Source: SXVE01 sp036388895 (GTDB lineage Bacteria > Acidobacteriota > Blastocatellia > Pyrinomonadales > Pyrinomonadaceae). Taken from it: a stretch of DNA of 64,000 bases. The position numbers and the translations under genes are program-made. Numbering within the stretch: position 1 is the stretch's first letter; each line of letters begins with the position of its first letter. Under the pieces are notes generated by a model. That model searched no databases. It saw only the letters and a list, made by a program, of their open reading frames with translations, and was not told the DNA's origin. This document shows positions 52,778-61,330 of the stretch, one piece after another. The stretch covers positions 1 through 64,000 of the forward strand of contig DASVQY010000063.1 of the NCBI GenBank assembly GCA_036388895.1, given 5' to 3'.

Positions 52778-54970
52778 TCAATAAAGAGATTCGCCGAATC
52801 TGTCATTGGTTTCTGCTCCGCCGGGAATACCGGGACTGCTTTGATTCCAGAAATCTACGCGAGAATTAAAACCCGCGAATGTACCGACCGGGCTGTATTT
52901 CCCGTAAAGCACCGTCACTTCACCGGCGTTGCGTACCGCGCCAATGTTTCTGCCGGGAACACCGATGGCAAGGTCGGTTGCCGCACGTTTATCTACATTG
53001 AGTCCAAAGTCCCAAGCGGTTAGCGAAGCACCGAGATTGGCGTCGCTTTGGAGAACCGAATTGGGCGGAATGAAGAAATCGCGTGGTCGAGTATTTCCGT
53101 TTCCGAGTCCGTTAGGGTTGCCTAAGAGAAACTGCACCGCGCCGTATTTGAGAAAAGTTGTACCATTGATTACAGCATCTTCAAACGGCGCGCCAATGGC
53201 GAGGTCTTTGTAGCCGTCGCCGTTAAAGTCACCCGATGCCAGCGCCGCGCCGAAGTGGTCTCCGGCTTCAGGCGCGCCGTTAATCGACGCTGTGCCGTCG
53301 GTCGGTTGAGTAATGATTAACGAAGGCGATGAGACGAAGTCTCCGTCGCTGACGAAAATATGAACCGCGCCAGCCGCGTTTTGCCCGCGTATATTTGCCG
53401 ACGGAACGCCTGCGGCGATATCGACTTTTAAGTCTCCATTAAAGTCGCCTGCCGCAAGGACGTTTCCGAGATGCAACTCCGCCGCGTTGCCGAGAATGCG
53501 GTCTGCGACGCCTTTTGCGAGAACGCATCTTGCGGCAAAGAAGAATTGCAAACCCGCATTCTGTTGACCGCAACCGAACTCCAATTCGCTTCTCCCGTAA
53601 ACAACGTAGATCGCTCCACGATTTGTCAGAGTGCTGAGGTCTTCGCCGGATGCGCCAATGGCGAGATCTTCAAAGTCGTCACCGTCGAATTTCCCGGCAA
53701 CGAGCCCCGACCCAAAGCGGTCGAACTCTTCGCTCACAGCTAACGGCGCGGCATCGCCGTCTGTATTTCTGTTGGTCACGTCTTCCTGAAAGAAAACATC
53801 GCCGACGGCAAAATTAGCAAAGAATCTCTTAAAGACATAAACCGCTCCAGCATTGGTCCGCGTCCCGCCGTCAATTTCACCGACGGAGTTACGATCTACA
53901 TAATCTTGATCCGGAGCGCCGACAACGAACTCCGCTTTGCCATCCTTGTTGAAATCTCCCCACGCCAGACTAGATCCGAAATGATCGTGATCGTGTATGT
54001 CATCAAAATCCATGCACGTCGTTCGACCGCACGGTGCGTCAAATCTAAGGAACGGAGTGATTCTAAGAAAATTACTCAAAAACGATTCTTGAGTAAAGAC
54101 TACTTGTGCTGCTTCTGAGCTTACAGGTATACCTGAACGAAGACCGTCGCTTGAGCCGAAGATAAGTAGTATCGCGCCCGCGTGTTCCACCAAGCGGCGT
54201 TCGCTGAAGCGGCCGAAAAAATCGCGCTTAGTGACGACGACATCTTCATTCGGAATACCGACAATCAAATCCGAGAGACCATCGTTGTTAATGTCAGCCG
54301 ATACCAAGCTGCTGCCGAAGTTATCGCCCGCCTCAGACGTTTCGGGAATACCGGGAGAACTCTGTGAAAAGATTTGCGGCGCAGGAACAGACGAATCGGT
54401 GCTCGTCAATCCGTTGGCTGAACCGTAAATGATATTCACCGCTCCGGCATTAACCGCTGTTGTGCCGTTATCGAAAGTGATGTCTTCACTCGGCACGCCG
54501 ACGGCGAGATCGGCGAAACCGTCACCGTTGAAATCTCCTTTCGCCACACCGCTACCGCCGCCCGACTCAAGGCAACGTTTTAGCAGTTGAGACTCTTTGC
54601 CCGGTATTTCACGGCATGGGTCATTTTGTCTATTACTGTCGTTATTTGAGCTGGCTTCTTTTTCAAATTCGGTATCTTCTTTAAGTTTAGCGTCTTTGTC
54701 CTTGCCTGCATTCTTTGCCCGTCGCTCAGTTTTCAGTTGTTGTTCCAGCTGTGCTTCAGGGGTTGCCAACTCCTGTGAGTCATATACCTGTTGCTCGCTG
54801 TCCTGTCTTTCGGCATCCTGAAGTTGTTGTTGCGCTTCCTCTGTAAGTCGCTCGGCATACGCAATTGTAAACGGAGCATTTGGCGCGAGTGGCAAAACGA
54901 TGAGCGTGAAGAGAAGAACTGAACTTAACAAAAGGCTGAAGTGTCGCCGTGCAGAGACAAATGACATCAT
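52778..54970 (-). CDS. secreted FG-GAP (integrin alpha-like) repeat protein, 3' end apparently lost
   Basis: 730 residues. Signal peptide about 1-38; a Gln/Glu/Lys-rich coil (about 42-130); then FG-GAP repeats with calcium-loop motifs (KGDFNGDGFADLAVGVPSED, SADINNDGLSDLIVGIPNED, and several more) each separated by about 60-100 residues. Such repeats form a seven-bladed propeller. The last unit stops at RFGESLY where a 'xGDFNGDG' blade should begin, so the gene seems cut at its 3' end. Composition is more GC-rich than the neighbouring element genes. It probably works outside the cell in adhesion. Confidence 0.8.
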   Translation of the reverse strand: MMSFVSARRHFSLLLSSVLLFTLIVLPLAPNAPFTIAYAERLTEEAQQQLQDAERQDSEQQVYDSQELATPEAQLEQQLKTERRAKNAGKDKDAKLKEDTEFEKEASSNNDSNRQNDPCREIPGKESQLLKRCLESGGGSGVAKGDFNGDGFADLAVGVPSEDITFDNGTTAVNAGAVNIIYGSANGLTSTDSSVPAPQIFSQSSPGIPETSEAGDNFGSSLVSADINNDGLSDLIVGIPNEDVVVTKRDFFGRFSERRLVEHAGAILLIFGSSDGLRSGIPVSSEAAQVVFTQESFLSNFLRITPFLRFDAPCGRTTCMDFDDIHDHDHFGSSLAWGDFNKDGKAEFVVGAPDQDYVDRNSVGEIDGGTRTNAGAVYVFKRFFANFAVGDVFFQEDVTNRNTDGDAAPLAVSEEFDRFGSGLVAGKFDGDDFEDLAIGASGEDLSTLTNRGAIYVVYGRSELEFGCGQQNAGLQFFFAARCVLAKGVADRILGNAAELHLGNVLAAGDFNGDLKVDIAAGVPSANIRGQNAAGAVHIFVSDGDFVSSPSLIITQPTDGTASINGAPEAGDHFGAALASGDFNGDGYKDLAIGAPFEDAVINGTTFLKYGAVQFLLGNPNGLGNGNTRPRDFFIPPNSVLQSDANLGASLTAWDFGLNVDKRAATDLAIGVPGRNIGAVRNAGEVTVLYGKYSPVGTFAGFNSRVDFWNQSSPGIPGGAETNDRFGESLY

Positions 54971-55053
54971 GATTTTACTCCTTTGGGAAAGCGGTATTAA
55001 AATTCTGTGATAGAACCTCGATCTTGAACTGTAATCCGCTAATCGTCGTATGA

Positions 55054-55737
55054 CTACGGCAATTTTCTGGTGAGAACTAATCTAAAAGGCATATTATATC
55101 GACCATAATCAATATCCGGTGCAGTTTTACCTGAAGTTTTTGCCATACGAACACGAGCAATGCTGTCATTACTACTGCAACTTCCTCCAGAATTTGACTC
55201 CATAATCCAGGTATTAATATCAGGATGGGTGACTTTAACATACCCAGTAGTTGTTAAATCCCCTCGACCTGCGCGATAACCGATCTGACGCGTATAATCG
55301 CCTAAAGGAAAACTTACAACTAACCCTTCACATCTACTTTCATTAACAGCCATAGTTTGAAGATACTTTGAGCCTACAAAAGTTATGAATTTAACATTAA
55401 AATTTGAATCGGAAGATGGAAGTGTTTGTGTTGTTAAACTATCTCCTAGTGAATTTGAACCAAATGAATTTGAGTAATAAGCATTAACAAAGCGATTGCC
55501 GGATTTGAAGCTTAAAACACCGGATGAGAGAAATTGAGCTTCTACTAAATTTTCTCCGTGAACGTAACTTCCAATCCCATCTGAACCAATTCCATATAGA
55601 TTCTGGCTGACAAGATCATCAATGGAAACAGTTAAATTAACTGGATCAACTCCCTTATTTCTTTGCGCCAGAATATTAATTGACAGGCTCAAGCAAAGCG
55701 TAATTAAGGCTAAAAATTTGAATACTTTGTTGTACAT
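55054..55737 (-). CDS. secreted hypothetical protein
   Basis: 227 residues. Signal peptide 1-25 (LCLSLSINILAQ), preceded by an AAGGAG site. The mature part is Ser, Asn and Gly rich, probably all-beta, with few Cys (SRCEGLVV, GGSCSSN). No family recognised. It is AT-rich like the left module of the element and lies next to the FG-GAP protein on the same strand with an 83-bp gap. Confidence 0.65.
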   Translation of the reverse strand: MYNKVFKFLALITLCLSLSINILAQRNKGVDPVNLTVSIDDLVSQNLYGIGSDGIGSYVHGENLVEAQFLSSGVLSFKSGNRFVNAYYSNSFGSNSLGDSLTTQTLPSSDSNFNVKFITFVGSKYLQTMAVNESRCEGLVVSFPLGDYTRQIGYRAGRGDLTTTGYVKVTHPDINTWIMESNSGGSCSSNDSIARVRMAKTSGKTAPDIDYGRYNMPFRLVLTRKLP

Positions 55738-56354
55738 TGCGGCAGCTCCTTTCTTATCTTTAACTTGAAAAACAAAAAGTAGGCTTTTAAGAGGTTAAAC
55801 AATATCGAAAATACAAACTGAAATGTAAAAGCCTCGTAGATTGGGAGTCTAAAACTTGGGAGTCGAGTAGAATTTAATACCTGCTGATTGCGTAAGAAAG
55901 AATATACCTATTAGAAATAAAAGCAAGTTAGAAAGCAATTAATTTACTGGATCAATACAAATATATTTATTAATAACCGAAATATTAAACCAAATGAGGA
56001 AAAAGCCATAAGTTTTTAATGCTTACGGCTTCTTTATGAAAAGTCATTATCTACTTACCCGTTGTAAAGAACTGAATACAGTCTCCTTGAGTTTTGAACG
56101 TTTTAGGATCACACGTATCCCGATTCCATCTCTGAGATAAGTAAGGATTTTACGGAACGGAATTTCGAGAGTAAATTTTGATTGAAATTATTATTAGAAT
56201 TGTTTAAATGGTTCTGGAATTATGACAACTATAATTATTTTAATAATGAGTACTATCTCAATTATTCATTTTTGGCTTGGAAACATTTGACTTTGTTTTC
56301 ATGGTCTGCCCGCTACTGTGTCCTAAAGTACGAAGATCGGTCATAGAGTATTTA
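55738..56354. other. non-coding gap with a terminator-like hairpin
   Basis: About 620 bp, AT-rich, between the secreted protein (minus) and the Crp-family regulator (plus). One hairpin at 56003-56031 is visible. It should contain the promoters of both divergent genes. I see no other structure. Confidence 0.5.
56003..56031 (-). terminator. terminator-like hairpin without an obvious gene
   Basis: AAGCCATAAG (56003-56012) pairs with CTTACGGCTT (56022-56031) with one mismatch; the minus-strand T run (TTTTTCC) follows. No minus-strand gene ends nearby. A similar hairpin with similar flanks lies at 59085-59110. Confidence 0.4.
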
Positions 56355-57068
56355 ATGTCAGAACTATTACGTTATTCGACCAACAATCATATCTTAAACG
56401 CTCTTCCTTATAAGGATTATCAGCGGTTACATCCGCATCTTGAAAATGTTAATCTCGTGCTTGGTCAAATTATTTACCGACCTAATGAATCCATCAGATA
56501 CGTTTATTTTCCAAATAATTCAATGAACTCCATTATTGCTACTACTCTGGATGGTCAATGTGCGGAAATTGGTGTAATCGGTCGCGAAGGAATTGTTGGA
56601 GTAGATGTTTTTATGGGGGTTGAGTCAAGTTCACACAAGAATATTATACAACTTGCCAACGGAGCATTACGAATAAGCACAGAAGAAATCAGAAAAGAAT
56701 TCAACCGAGCAGGTGCATTACAGAAAATGGTACTTCGCTATATGCACTCTTTTATGATGCAGATTAGTCAAACAGCATTATGTAACCGTCTGCATTTAGT
56801 TGATCAAAGATTGTCTCGGTGGTTATTGATGTGTCACGATCGTTCACCATCAAATGAATTAACCTTAACGCAGGAATTTCTCTCTATTATGTTAGGCGTA
56901 AATCGCCCAATCGTAACCGGTGCCGCCCGTGTTTTACAAGGTAGGAAATACATCAGATATTCACGCGGTAACATAACAATTCTTGATAGAGAAGGACTAG
57001 AAGATTTCGCTTGTAATTGCTATCAGGTGGTGAGAGATGGAAATGTTATTTTGCCACAAATAATATAA
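56355..57068 (+). CDS. Crp/Fnr family transcriptional regulator
   Basis: 237 residues from ATG 56355; a longer frame from 56277 has no ribosome site and an unlikely hydrophobic lead. The N-terminal cNMP-type sensor barrel (about 15-130) contains VYFPNNSMNSIIAT and EIGVIGREGIVGVDVFMG, the pattern of the Crp group that does not keep the cAMP-binding Arg-Ser pair. The C-terminal winged helix (LTQEFLSIMLGVNRPIVTGAARVLQ) carries the recognition helix. Ligand unknown. Next gene on the strand is the sigma-like protein, but a strong terminator stands between them. Confidence 0.85.
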   Translation: MSELLRYSTNNHILNALPYKDYQRLHPHLENVNLVLGQIIYRPNESIRYVYFPNNSMNSIIATTLDGQCAEIGVIGREGIVGVDVFMGVESSSHKNIIQLANGALRISTEEIRKEFNRAGALQKMVLRYMHSFMMQISQTALCNRLHLVDQRLSRWLLMCHDRSPSNELTLTQEFLSIMLGVNRPIVTGAARVLQGRKYIRYSRGNITILDREGLEDFACNCYQVVRDGNVILPQII

Positions 57069-57180
57069 AATTAAATTTTCAACAATTCATAATTACATTT
57101 AAATACTAAAGTTCTTCTTTACTTCTCCGAAATATAGTTGTAGGGTTACAAATACGTTCTTAAGTAAGGTACCGTACATA

Positions 57181-57230
57181 AGCCTTCAAGCAATTATTAA
57201 TGAAATAATATTGCTTGAAGGCTCGGGTTT
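57181..57230 (+). terminator. strong rho-independent terminator after the Crp-family gene
   Basis: AGCCTTCAAGCAAT (57181-57194) and ATTGCTTGAAGGCT (57210-57223) are perfect 14-bp arms followed by CGGGTTTTTT. It lies 110 bp downstream of the stop at 57068. Confidence 0.8.
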
Positions 57231-57358
57231 TTTACGCCAAAAAATAGTCAACGGCAAATGAAACACTTTGTAATGCAGGCTATTTATAATCTTATTAACC
57301 TTTATGCACCTCGACCTTTTACGAACCAATATCTAGGTTAATAAAAAGGAACAATAAA

Positions 57359-58507
57359 ATGAATGAAATCAAACAGCAGGAATGGACGCCACAATCGGTT
57401 CGCACCCAACAAATAAAAGTCGGCAAATGGAACGAAATCCTTCAAAACTCTGACGTTAATCAAATCTGGCTCCAGCTGCACCGGATAGTTTTATCTCATC
57501 CTTTGGTCAGAGCCTCGAAACGCGCAGGCTTTCTGGTCGAAGAAGGTAAATATAACGCCTATACCGATTTAACGCAGGAACTATTCGTCGCCCTTTTGAG
57601 CAAAGAGCGATTTCAGCATTATCTAGACACGGGAATGACCGATGCCGAAGTCGAAACACAAATCAGTCAGATCGAACTCACCAATATGCTGACCGCCGAG
57701 CTTCGCAAACGATTTCCCGAAAGCTATCGCCTAGCGCGGCGCATCTCCACGCTCCTTCAAACAGGCAAAACTTTCAAGCCTTTCAACAACCAAAACAAAC
57801 CGGACGGGCATCGCCGTCTTGCACATCGTCTTTATGGTTTGTCTGATTGGTCGGACAAAAAAATGCGGCGCGACTATCAGGAAATGGATGTTCGCGTAAA
57901 AACCGTTTCGTTTCAAAGCCGCGACACGAGAATGGTGGGTCGCACGGGCGACGCGCAAATAATCATCAACAACGTTGAGCTGAAAAACCTGATAATTCGA
58001 GTATTCAAAGCGATAGATTCGCCGGTTGACGTTCGCTCTCTGCGCTCGTTCGTAATGTCGCGTCTGCCGATTATAGACATTCATCTCGTTCCCGTTAGCG
58101 GCAGCGGCGACAGCGATGACGATCGACCGAATTACGAGTTTGCGGACACGCGCGCCAACCCGGAAGAAGACATTCTTCAGCGAGAAGGCGAGCTTAGATT
58201 TGATGGTTTCGTTGAATCCTTTTTAGAAAGTCTGAAGAAAAAGGTATTCGGAAAAACCAAGCAGTACAATCGTATGATCAGCGTTTTGTGGTATTGCTAT
58301 TTAGATTCTGATAAAAGAACACAAATAGATGTGGCAGAGATAATCGGTATGTCGGATTCTTCGGTGTCTGATTATTGCAAGCGAATCGAAACGAATTTGC
58401 AGCAGCTTTCCTTTTACACCGTCAACGAAGCTCGGCAATTTGAAGAAGATTTGAAAAGCAAAGTTAGCAAAATTATTGCGCTCGAAAAAGTAGAATTGGC
58501 TTTTTAA
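57359..58507 (+). CDS. sigma-70-like protein
   Basis: 382 residues. The segment YTDLTQELFVALLSKERFQHYL (about 61-85) resembles the 'DLxQExFxxLl' region 2 of sigma factors, and a helix-turn-helix near the C-terminus (DVAEIIGMSDSSVSDYCKRIE, about 328-348) resembles region 4. In between is a long spacer unlike standard sigma factors. It could be an unusual ECF-like sigma or a DNA-binding relative. The good GGAACAAT site precedes ATG 57359. Composition is closer to the host chromosome than to the primase module. Whether it directs transcription of the element is unknown. Confidence 0.6.
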   Translation: MNEIKQQEWTPQSVRTQQIKVGKWNEILQNSDVNQIWLQLHRIVLSHPLVRASKRAGFLVEEGKYNAYTDLTQELFVALLSKERFQHYLDTGMTDAEVETQISQIELTNMLTAELRKRFPESYRLARRISTLLQTGKTFKPFNNQNKPDGHRRLAHRLYGLSDWSDKKMRRDYQEMDVRVKTVSFQSRDTRMVGRTGDAQIIINNVELKNLIIRVFKAIDSPVDVRSLRSFVMSRLPIIDIHLVPVSGSGDSDDDRPNYEFADTRANPEEDILQREGELRFDGFVESFLESLKKKVFGKTKQYNRMISVLWYCYLDSDKRTQIDVAEIIGMSDSSVSDYCKRIETNLQQLSFYTVNEARQFEEDLKSKVSKIIALEKVELAF

Positions 58508-59315
58508 CTTAAACTATTGAGATTATACGAGTATGTTTTAAGTCATACTATCTTTTTAATCAATGCTAAATAACGTTATCCAATAATAATTTTGATTTTC
58601 TTTCTCCTGTTTAATTCATTTATGGCTTTGTTGTAAATTTGAACCGTTTTCCAAAACTGCTCAAAATTTCGTATAACACGGGAATTATTTCTAATAATTC
58701 GAGTAATTTTTTTTATTACCTATTCCAAATTAGCGTTTGAAAGTTCAGTGATTGACTTTTTATTCGGCAGCGGAATCATTTAGGTAATTATGTAAGGTTG
58801 GTAGTTTCACTATATTTTCTCAATTGAGCAGGAAGATAAAAGGTAGCTTACGTTAATTCTTTTTTTCATATGGATCTCTGAAGTAACGCGCGTTAGGTTG
58901 GGAAATTTTCCGCCTTTTCTTTTTTAAAGCTAAAAACCGCGTTATCACTAGACGCAATGACATCACGGTTTTTAACAATTAAGCAATCATTTTTTCATTA
59001 TTCATCAAGAGCAGCGAAAAAAGGGTGTATGTAATGTAGCGAACATAACGAATATTTGCAAGTACTTTATTTTGGATAACAAAAAGCCCCAAGTTTTTAA
59101 GCTTGTGGCTCCTTCCTAATAATAGACTCTCATTTAGAATCTGTTTAGTCTGTGCGCTGTCACACAAAGTGAAAGCTGTAATTTTTACACTTACTGCTTT
59201 TTTGATTTTAGTTTTCTTCTTTCAAGCTAGAGTGATATGCCTAATTCAAACTACGGATTAATTGATTGACTTGGATGATAAAATATACGAATAAATAAAT
59301 GGGAGGGATATAACC
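58508..59315. other. non-coding stretch with two hairpins
   Basis: About 800 bp, AT-rich, no coding frame with conviction. An 8-bp stem AAAAACCG/CGGTTTTT (58932-58939, 58966-58973) and the hairpin at 59085-59110 are present. It may be the remains of decayed genes. Confidence 0.45.
59085..59110 (-). terminator. terminator-like hairpin
   Basis: AGCC-CAAG (59085-59093) pairs with CTTG-GGCT (59102-59110) with one mismatch; the minus-strand T run follows. It may end transcription from the DUF932 operon about 600 bp upstream on the minus strand. Confidence 0.4.
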
Positions 59316-59438
59316 GTGAAGCCGCCAAGAGTTTCAGAAAGATATAAGAGAATTTTAACTTACATTTTAATAGGAATTATTTCATTTCTATTACTGTTTG
59401 TATTGATTTTGTTTAGTAGAGCCTGTGGTAGCGAATAA
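59316..59438 (+). CDS. 40-residue single-span membrane peptide
   Basis: Starts at GTG 59316 with a strong GGGAGGG site 8 bases before it. The basic N-terminus (VKPPRVSERYKR) is followed by a hydrophobic span (about residues 14-34) and ends RACGSE. The ribosome site and topology support a real small protein. No family recognised. It lies alone on the plus strand in the right part of the element. Confidence 0.5.
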   Translation: MKPPRVSERYKRILTYILIGIISFLLLFVLILFSRACGSE

Positions 59439-59708
59439 GAATATGTCTTAACACTTGTTTCCTGATGGATTTCCTTTGTTTTTCGAGGTCTTCGGCTTTA
59501 CTGTTAGCTATTCCCGCAGATTCAGACACTCCCAAACGGATCAATCTTTGCGCCTTGATTTTACATCGCAACTGTTTGATAGCCAAACGTTTATTATCTT
59601 TTTAATACATCCCAAACCTGTAGCCAAAATAAAAAGCGATATGTACAATACCGCTTTTATATGGACTTTTTATATAATTCCATACGGGAAGTTCCCTTCT
59701 CCAATCGG

Positions 59709-60042
59709 TCAGTAATAGAAGCAGCAGAAACGCCGAATATGTGTTTTGTCGATTGCTCCGGCTAGTTCAAAATCGATTTCCAGAAGATTAGCGGCAATGT
59801 CAACATAATAGATAGCAAGCGTTAAATCCTTATTACTTAGTTCAACGTGCCCTTCCCTTTCAGATTCTATTAACGAATGTGCTTTATTCGCTGATCCGAA
59901 TTTACCGATAGTCTTGCTCCAAGAGCAAAAACGTAAAATACACTGAAGACATCTTCAAAGAAACAGTTTTTCGATTGCCGAAGATTTTTTCCGCTTCAAA
60001 TCCCCTCCAGATTAAAGAAGCGAGCTCAATCTGTTTAATCAT
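59709..60042 (-). pseudogene. frameshifted gene downstream of DUF932
   Basis: ATG at 60042 overlaps the DUF932 stop (ATGA), so the gene was translationally coupled. The first frame gives 46 residues (MIKQIELASLIWRGFEAEKI...) and stops at a TAA. A second minus-strand frame continues with clearly protein-like sequence (GKFGSANKAHSLIESE, then ELSNKDLTLAIYYVDIAANL) to TGA 59709. The middle section reads better in the third frame, so at least one and probably two frameshifts exist. The intact product would have about 110 residues. Family unknown. Confidence 0.6.
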
Positions 60043-60740
60043 TGCCTCTCCCCTTCCGCCATTACCGGCTGATGTTCAGGTTTTGGAACATTCTCTGCTA
60101 CTACCGGCTGAACGAATTTACCGAGCTTGGCGGCCATTTCATACTGCCTGATCGGAACAAGTTCTTTGAACGATTCGGTAAAAGCGTTTTCCAGTGACCA
60201 AAGCGTCCGCTCGCCGAATTCTTTATGCGGCGGCTCAAAGTAATTCCGGTGCACATCTTTAATTAAAGTAATCGGAAACTTTTCTTCGAGGAATACCTGA
60301 TAAATCAACACTCGCGCTTCATCATCCGTAATTTGAGTTAATCGTTTGGTTTTAATCGAGCGGCTGAGCGGTTCAAATCCTCGATGAATTCGATCAACAC
60401 CGATTGATACCGATTCTATTAAATCTAGTCCTTTAGTATGTTTGGCGAGCATCGGTTTGAACTCGCCCTCGAACATCATGTTGTCACAGACCTTAACTTT
60501 ATACCCGGCGACCAAACCCAAACGCATTGATTTATCGTTCGAGTTGCGAAGTCCGATAGCAAAACGCACTCCTTCGGTCGTCGCGTTTATCTCGAGAAGA
60601 CCGAACAGTTTCATTCTGTCAGGCGAGGCAGCAAAGCTTGATCGGACAATGCGGAAGTTTCTCAGGTTAAGAGCTTCTTCGAGCGAGTCAACCAGAACTG
60701 AGCCTGTAAATAATTTTGTGTAAATGGCTGAAATCAACAT
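60039..60740 (-). CDS. DUF932 domain protein
   Basis: 233 residues. The core ATTEGVRFAIGLRNSNDKSMRLGL followed by VAGYKVKVCDNMMFEGEF and AKHTKGLDL matches DUF932, a family common on plasmids, phages and integrative elements. Function unknown. Family members are usually 300 or more residues; here the N-terminus may be shortened. The last 25 residues are Pro/Glu-rich. The stop overlaps the start of a frameshifted downstream gene, indicating an operon. Confidence 0.75.
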   Translation of the reverse strand: MLISAIYTKLFTGSVLVDSLEEALNLRNFRIVRSSFAASPDRMKLFGLLEINATTEGVRFAIGLRNSNDKSMRLGLVAGYKVKVCDNMMFEGEFKPMLAKHTKGLDLIESVSIGVDRIHRGFEPLSRSIKTKRLTQITDDEARVLIYQVFLEEKFPITLIKDVHRNYFEPPHKEFGERTLWSLENAFTESFKELVPIRQYEMAAKLGKFVQPVVAENVPKPEHQPVMAEGERQ

Positions 60741-60761
60741 TTATTTTTAATGGAGGATTTT

Positions 60762-60833
60762 ATGCCTATTACACCAGAAGTTTTAGATCAGTATCTGTCA
60801 TTGCATAAGCCAAGCCTATCGGTAGTGAATTGA
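60762..60833 (+). CDS. 23-residue open frame with good ribosome site
   Basis: ATG 60762 is preceded by TGGAGG at a fitting distance; the product is MPITPEVLDQYLSLHKPSLS and three more residues. It may be a tiny protein or the 5' stub of a gene cut short by the element's right end. Confidence 0.3.
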   Translation: MPITPEVLDQYLSLHKPSLSVVN

Positions 60834-60990
60834 AGTAGCTTTCCTTTAAGAAAGGACTTACAACATTGAAAGCGTTAGCAAGAGTAAGAAAACTAAGAAG
60901 TAACTTAAATGTGTGTTGTTGGAAGATAGCTTAAATTTTAATCGAACTAGAAAAGCGCTTTTTGCTCGTCTAGTTTTTAATTTTGGGTTG

Positions 60991-61011
60991 AAAGCGTCAT
61001 CGAAAGCGTCA
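60991..61011. repeat. integrase arm-type repeat near the right end
   Basis: AAAGCGTCAT followed after two bases by AAGCGTCA. Over 21 bases it matches 38674-38694 with 19 identities, same orientation. It lies 67 bp inside the right tRNA-Lys repeat. Confidence 0.55.
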
Positions 61012-61077
61012 TTATCAAAACAAAAAGAAAAGAGATGCTTTTTACACACCTCTAAATTCTTTATTTTGTTAAATTAA

Positions 61078-61124
61078 AATGGTGATCCGAGAAGGACTCG
61101 AACCTTCGACCCAATGGTTAAAAG
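61078..61124. repeat. attachment site, right copy (within tRNA-Lys)
   Basis: The 47-bp core is identical to 38487-38533 and covers the anticodon loop to just past the CCA end of the intact tRNA-Lys. Integration here preserves the complete tRNA, since the element side copies the 3' half. Confidence 0.85.
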
Positions 61125-61155
61125 CCATTTGCTCTACCGACTGAGCTATCGGACC
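61080..61155 (-). tRNA. tRNA-Lys (anticodon UUU)
   Basis: The minus strand folds to a standard cloverleaf: acceptor GGTCCGA pairs with TCGGATC, discriminator A, encoded CCA at 61080-61082. The anticodon loop is CTTTTAA between AATGG and CCATT, giving UUU for lysine. T-loop GTTCGAGTC is present. The 3' half is the attachment core of the integrated element. Confidence 0.95.
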
Positions 61156-61330
61156 ACAGGTTAATGCTAAGAATTGCTTAACATTAAGCCGAAATAATAA
61201 TTCTACATATTGAACTAAGGCTTGGCAAGTTCGGTGTCATTTTTTTGCCTAAAAAAACCGGCTCGCAAAATTTATACTATGAAATTTCAAAACATCTACG
61301 GTAAATCGGGCAAAAAAACATTTTTCGCGT

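Larger units (their letters stand above)
38487..61124. mobile_element. integrated satellite-like element of about 22.6 kb in tRNA-Lys
   Basis: A 47-bp exact direct repeat bounds this region: at 38487-38533 as an orphan copy of the 3' half of tRNA-Lys, and at 61078-61124 inside the intact gene. A tyrosine integrase starts 190 bp inside the left end. A second pair of repeats built on AAAGCGTCAT lies just inside both ends (38674-38694 and 60991-61011), in the same orientation. The left part holds integrase, excisionase-like, primase-helicase and terminase-small-like genes, a satellite-phage set without capsid genes. The remainder is cargo with variable composition, some of it decayed. Whether 44-61 kb entered as one unit cannot be shown from sequence alone. 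Confidence 0.8.

Noticed and set aside
58979..59167. 62-codon minus-strand frame
   Set aside because: It contains a terminator-like hairpin and has no recognisable protein features.
59455..59715. 86-codon plus-strand frame
   Set aside because: TTG start without ribosome site and no protein-like pattern.
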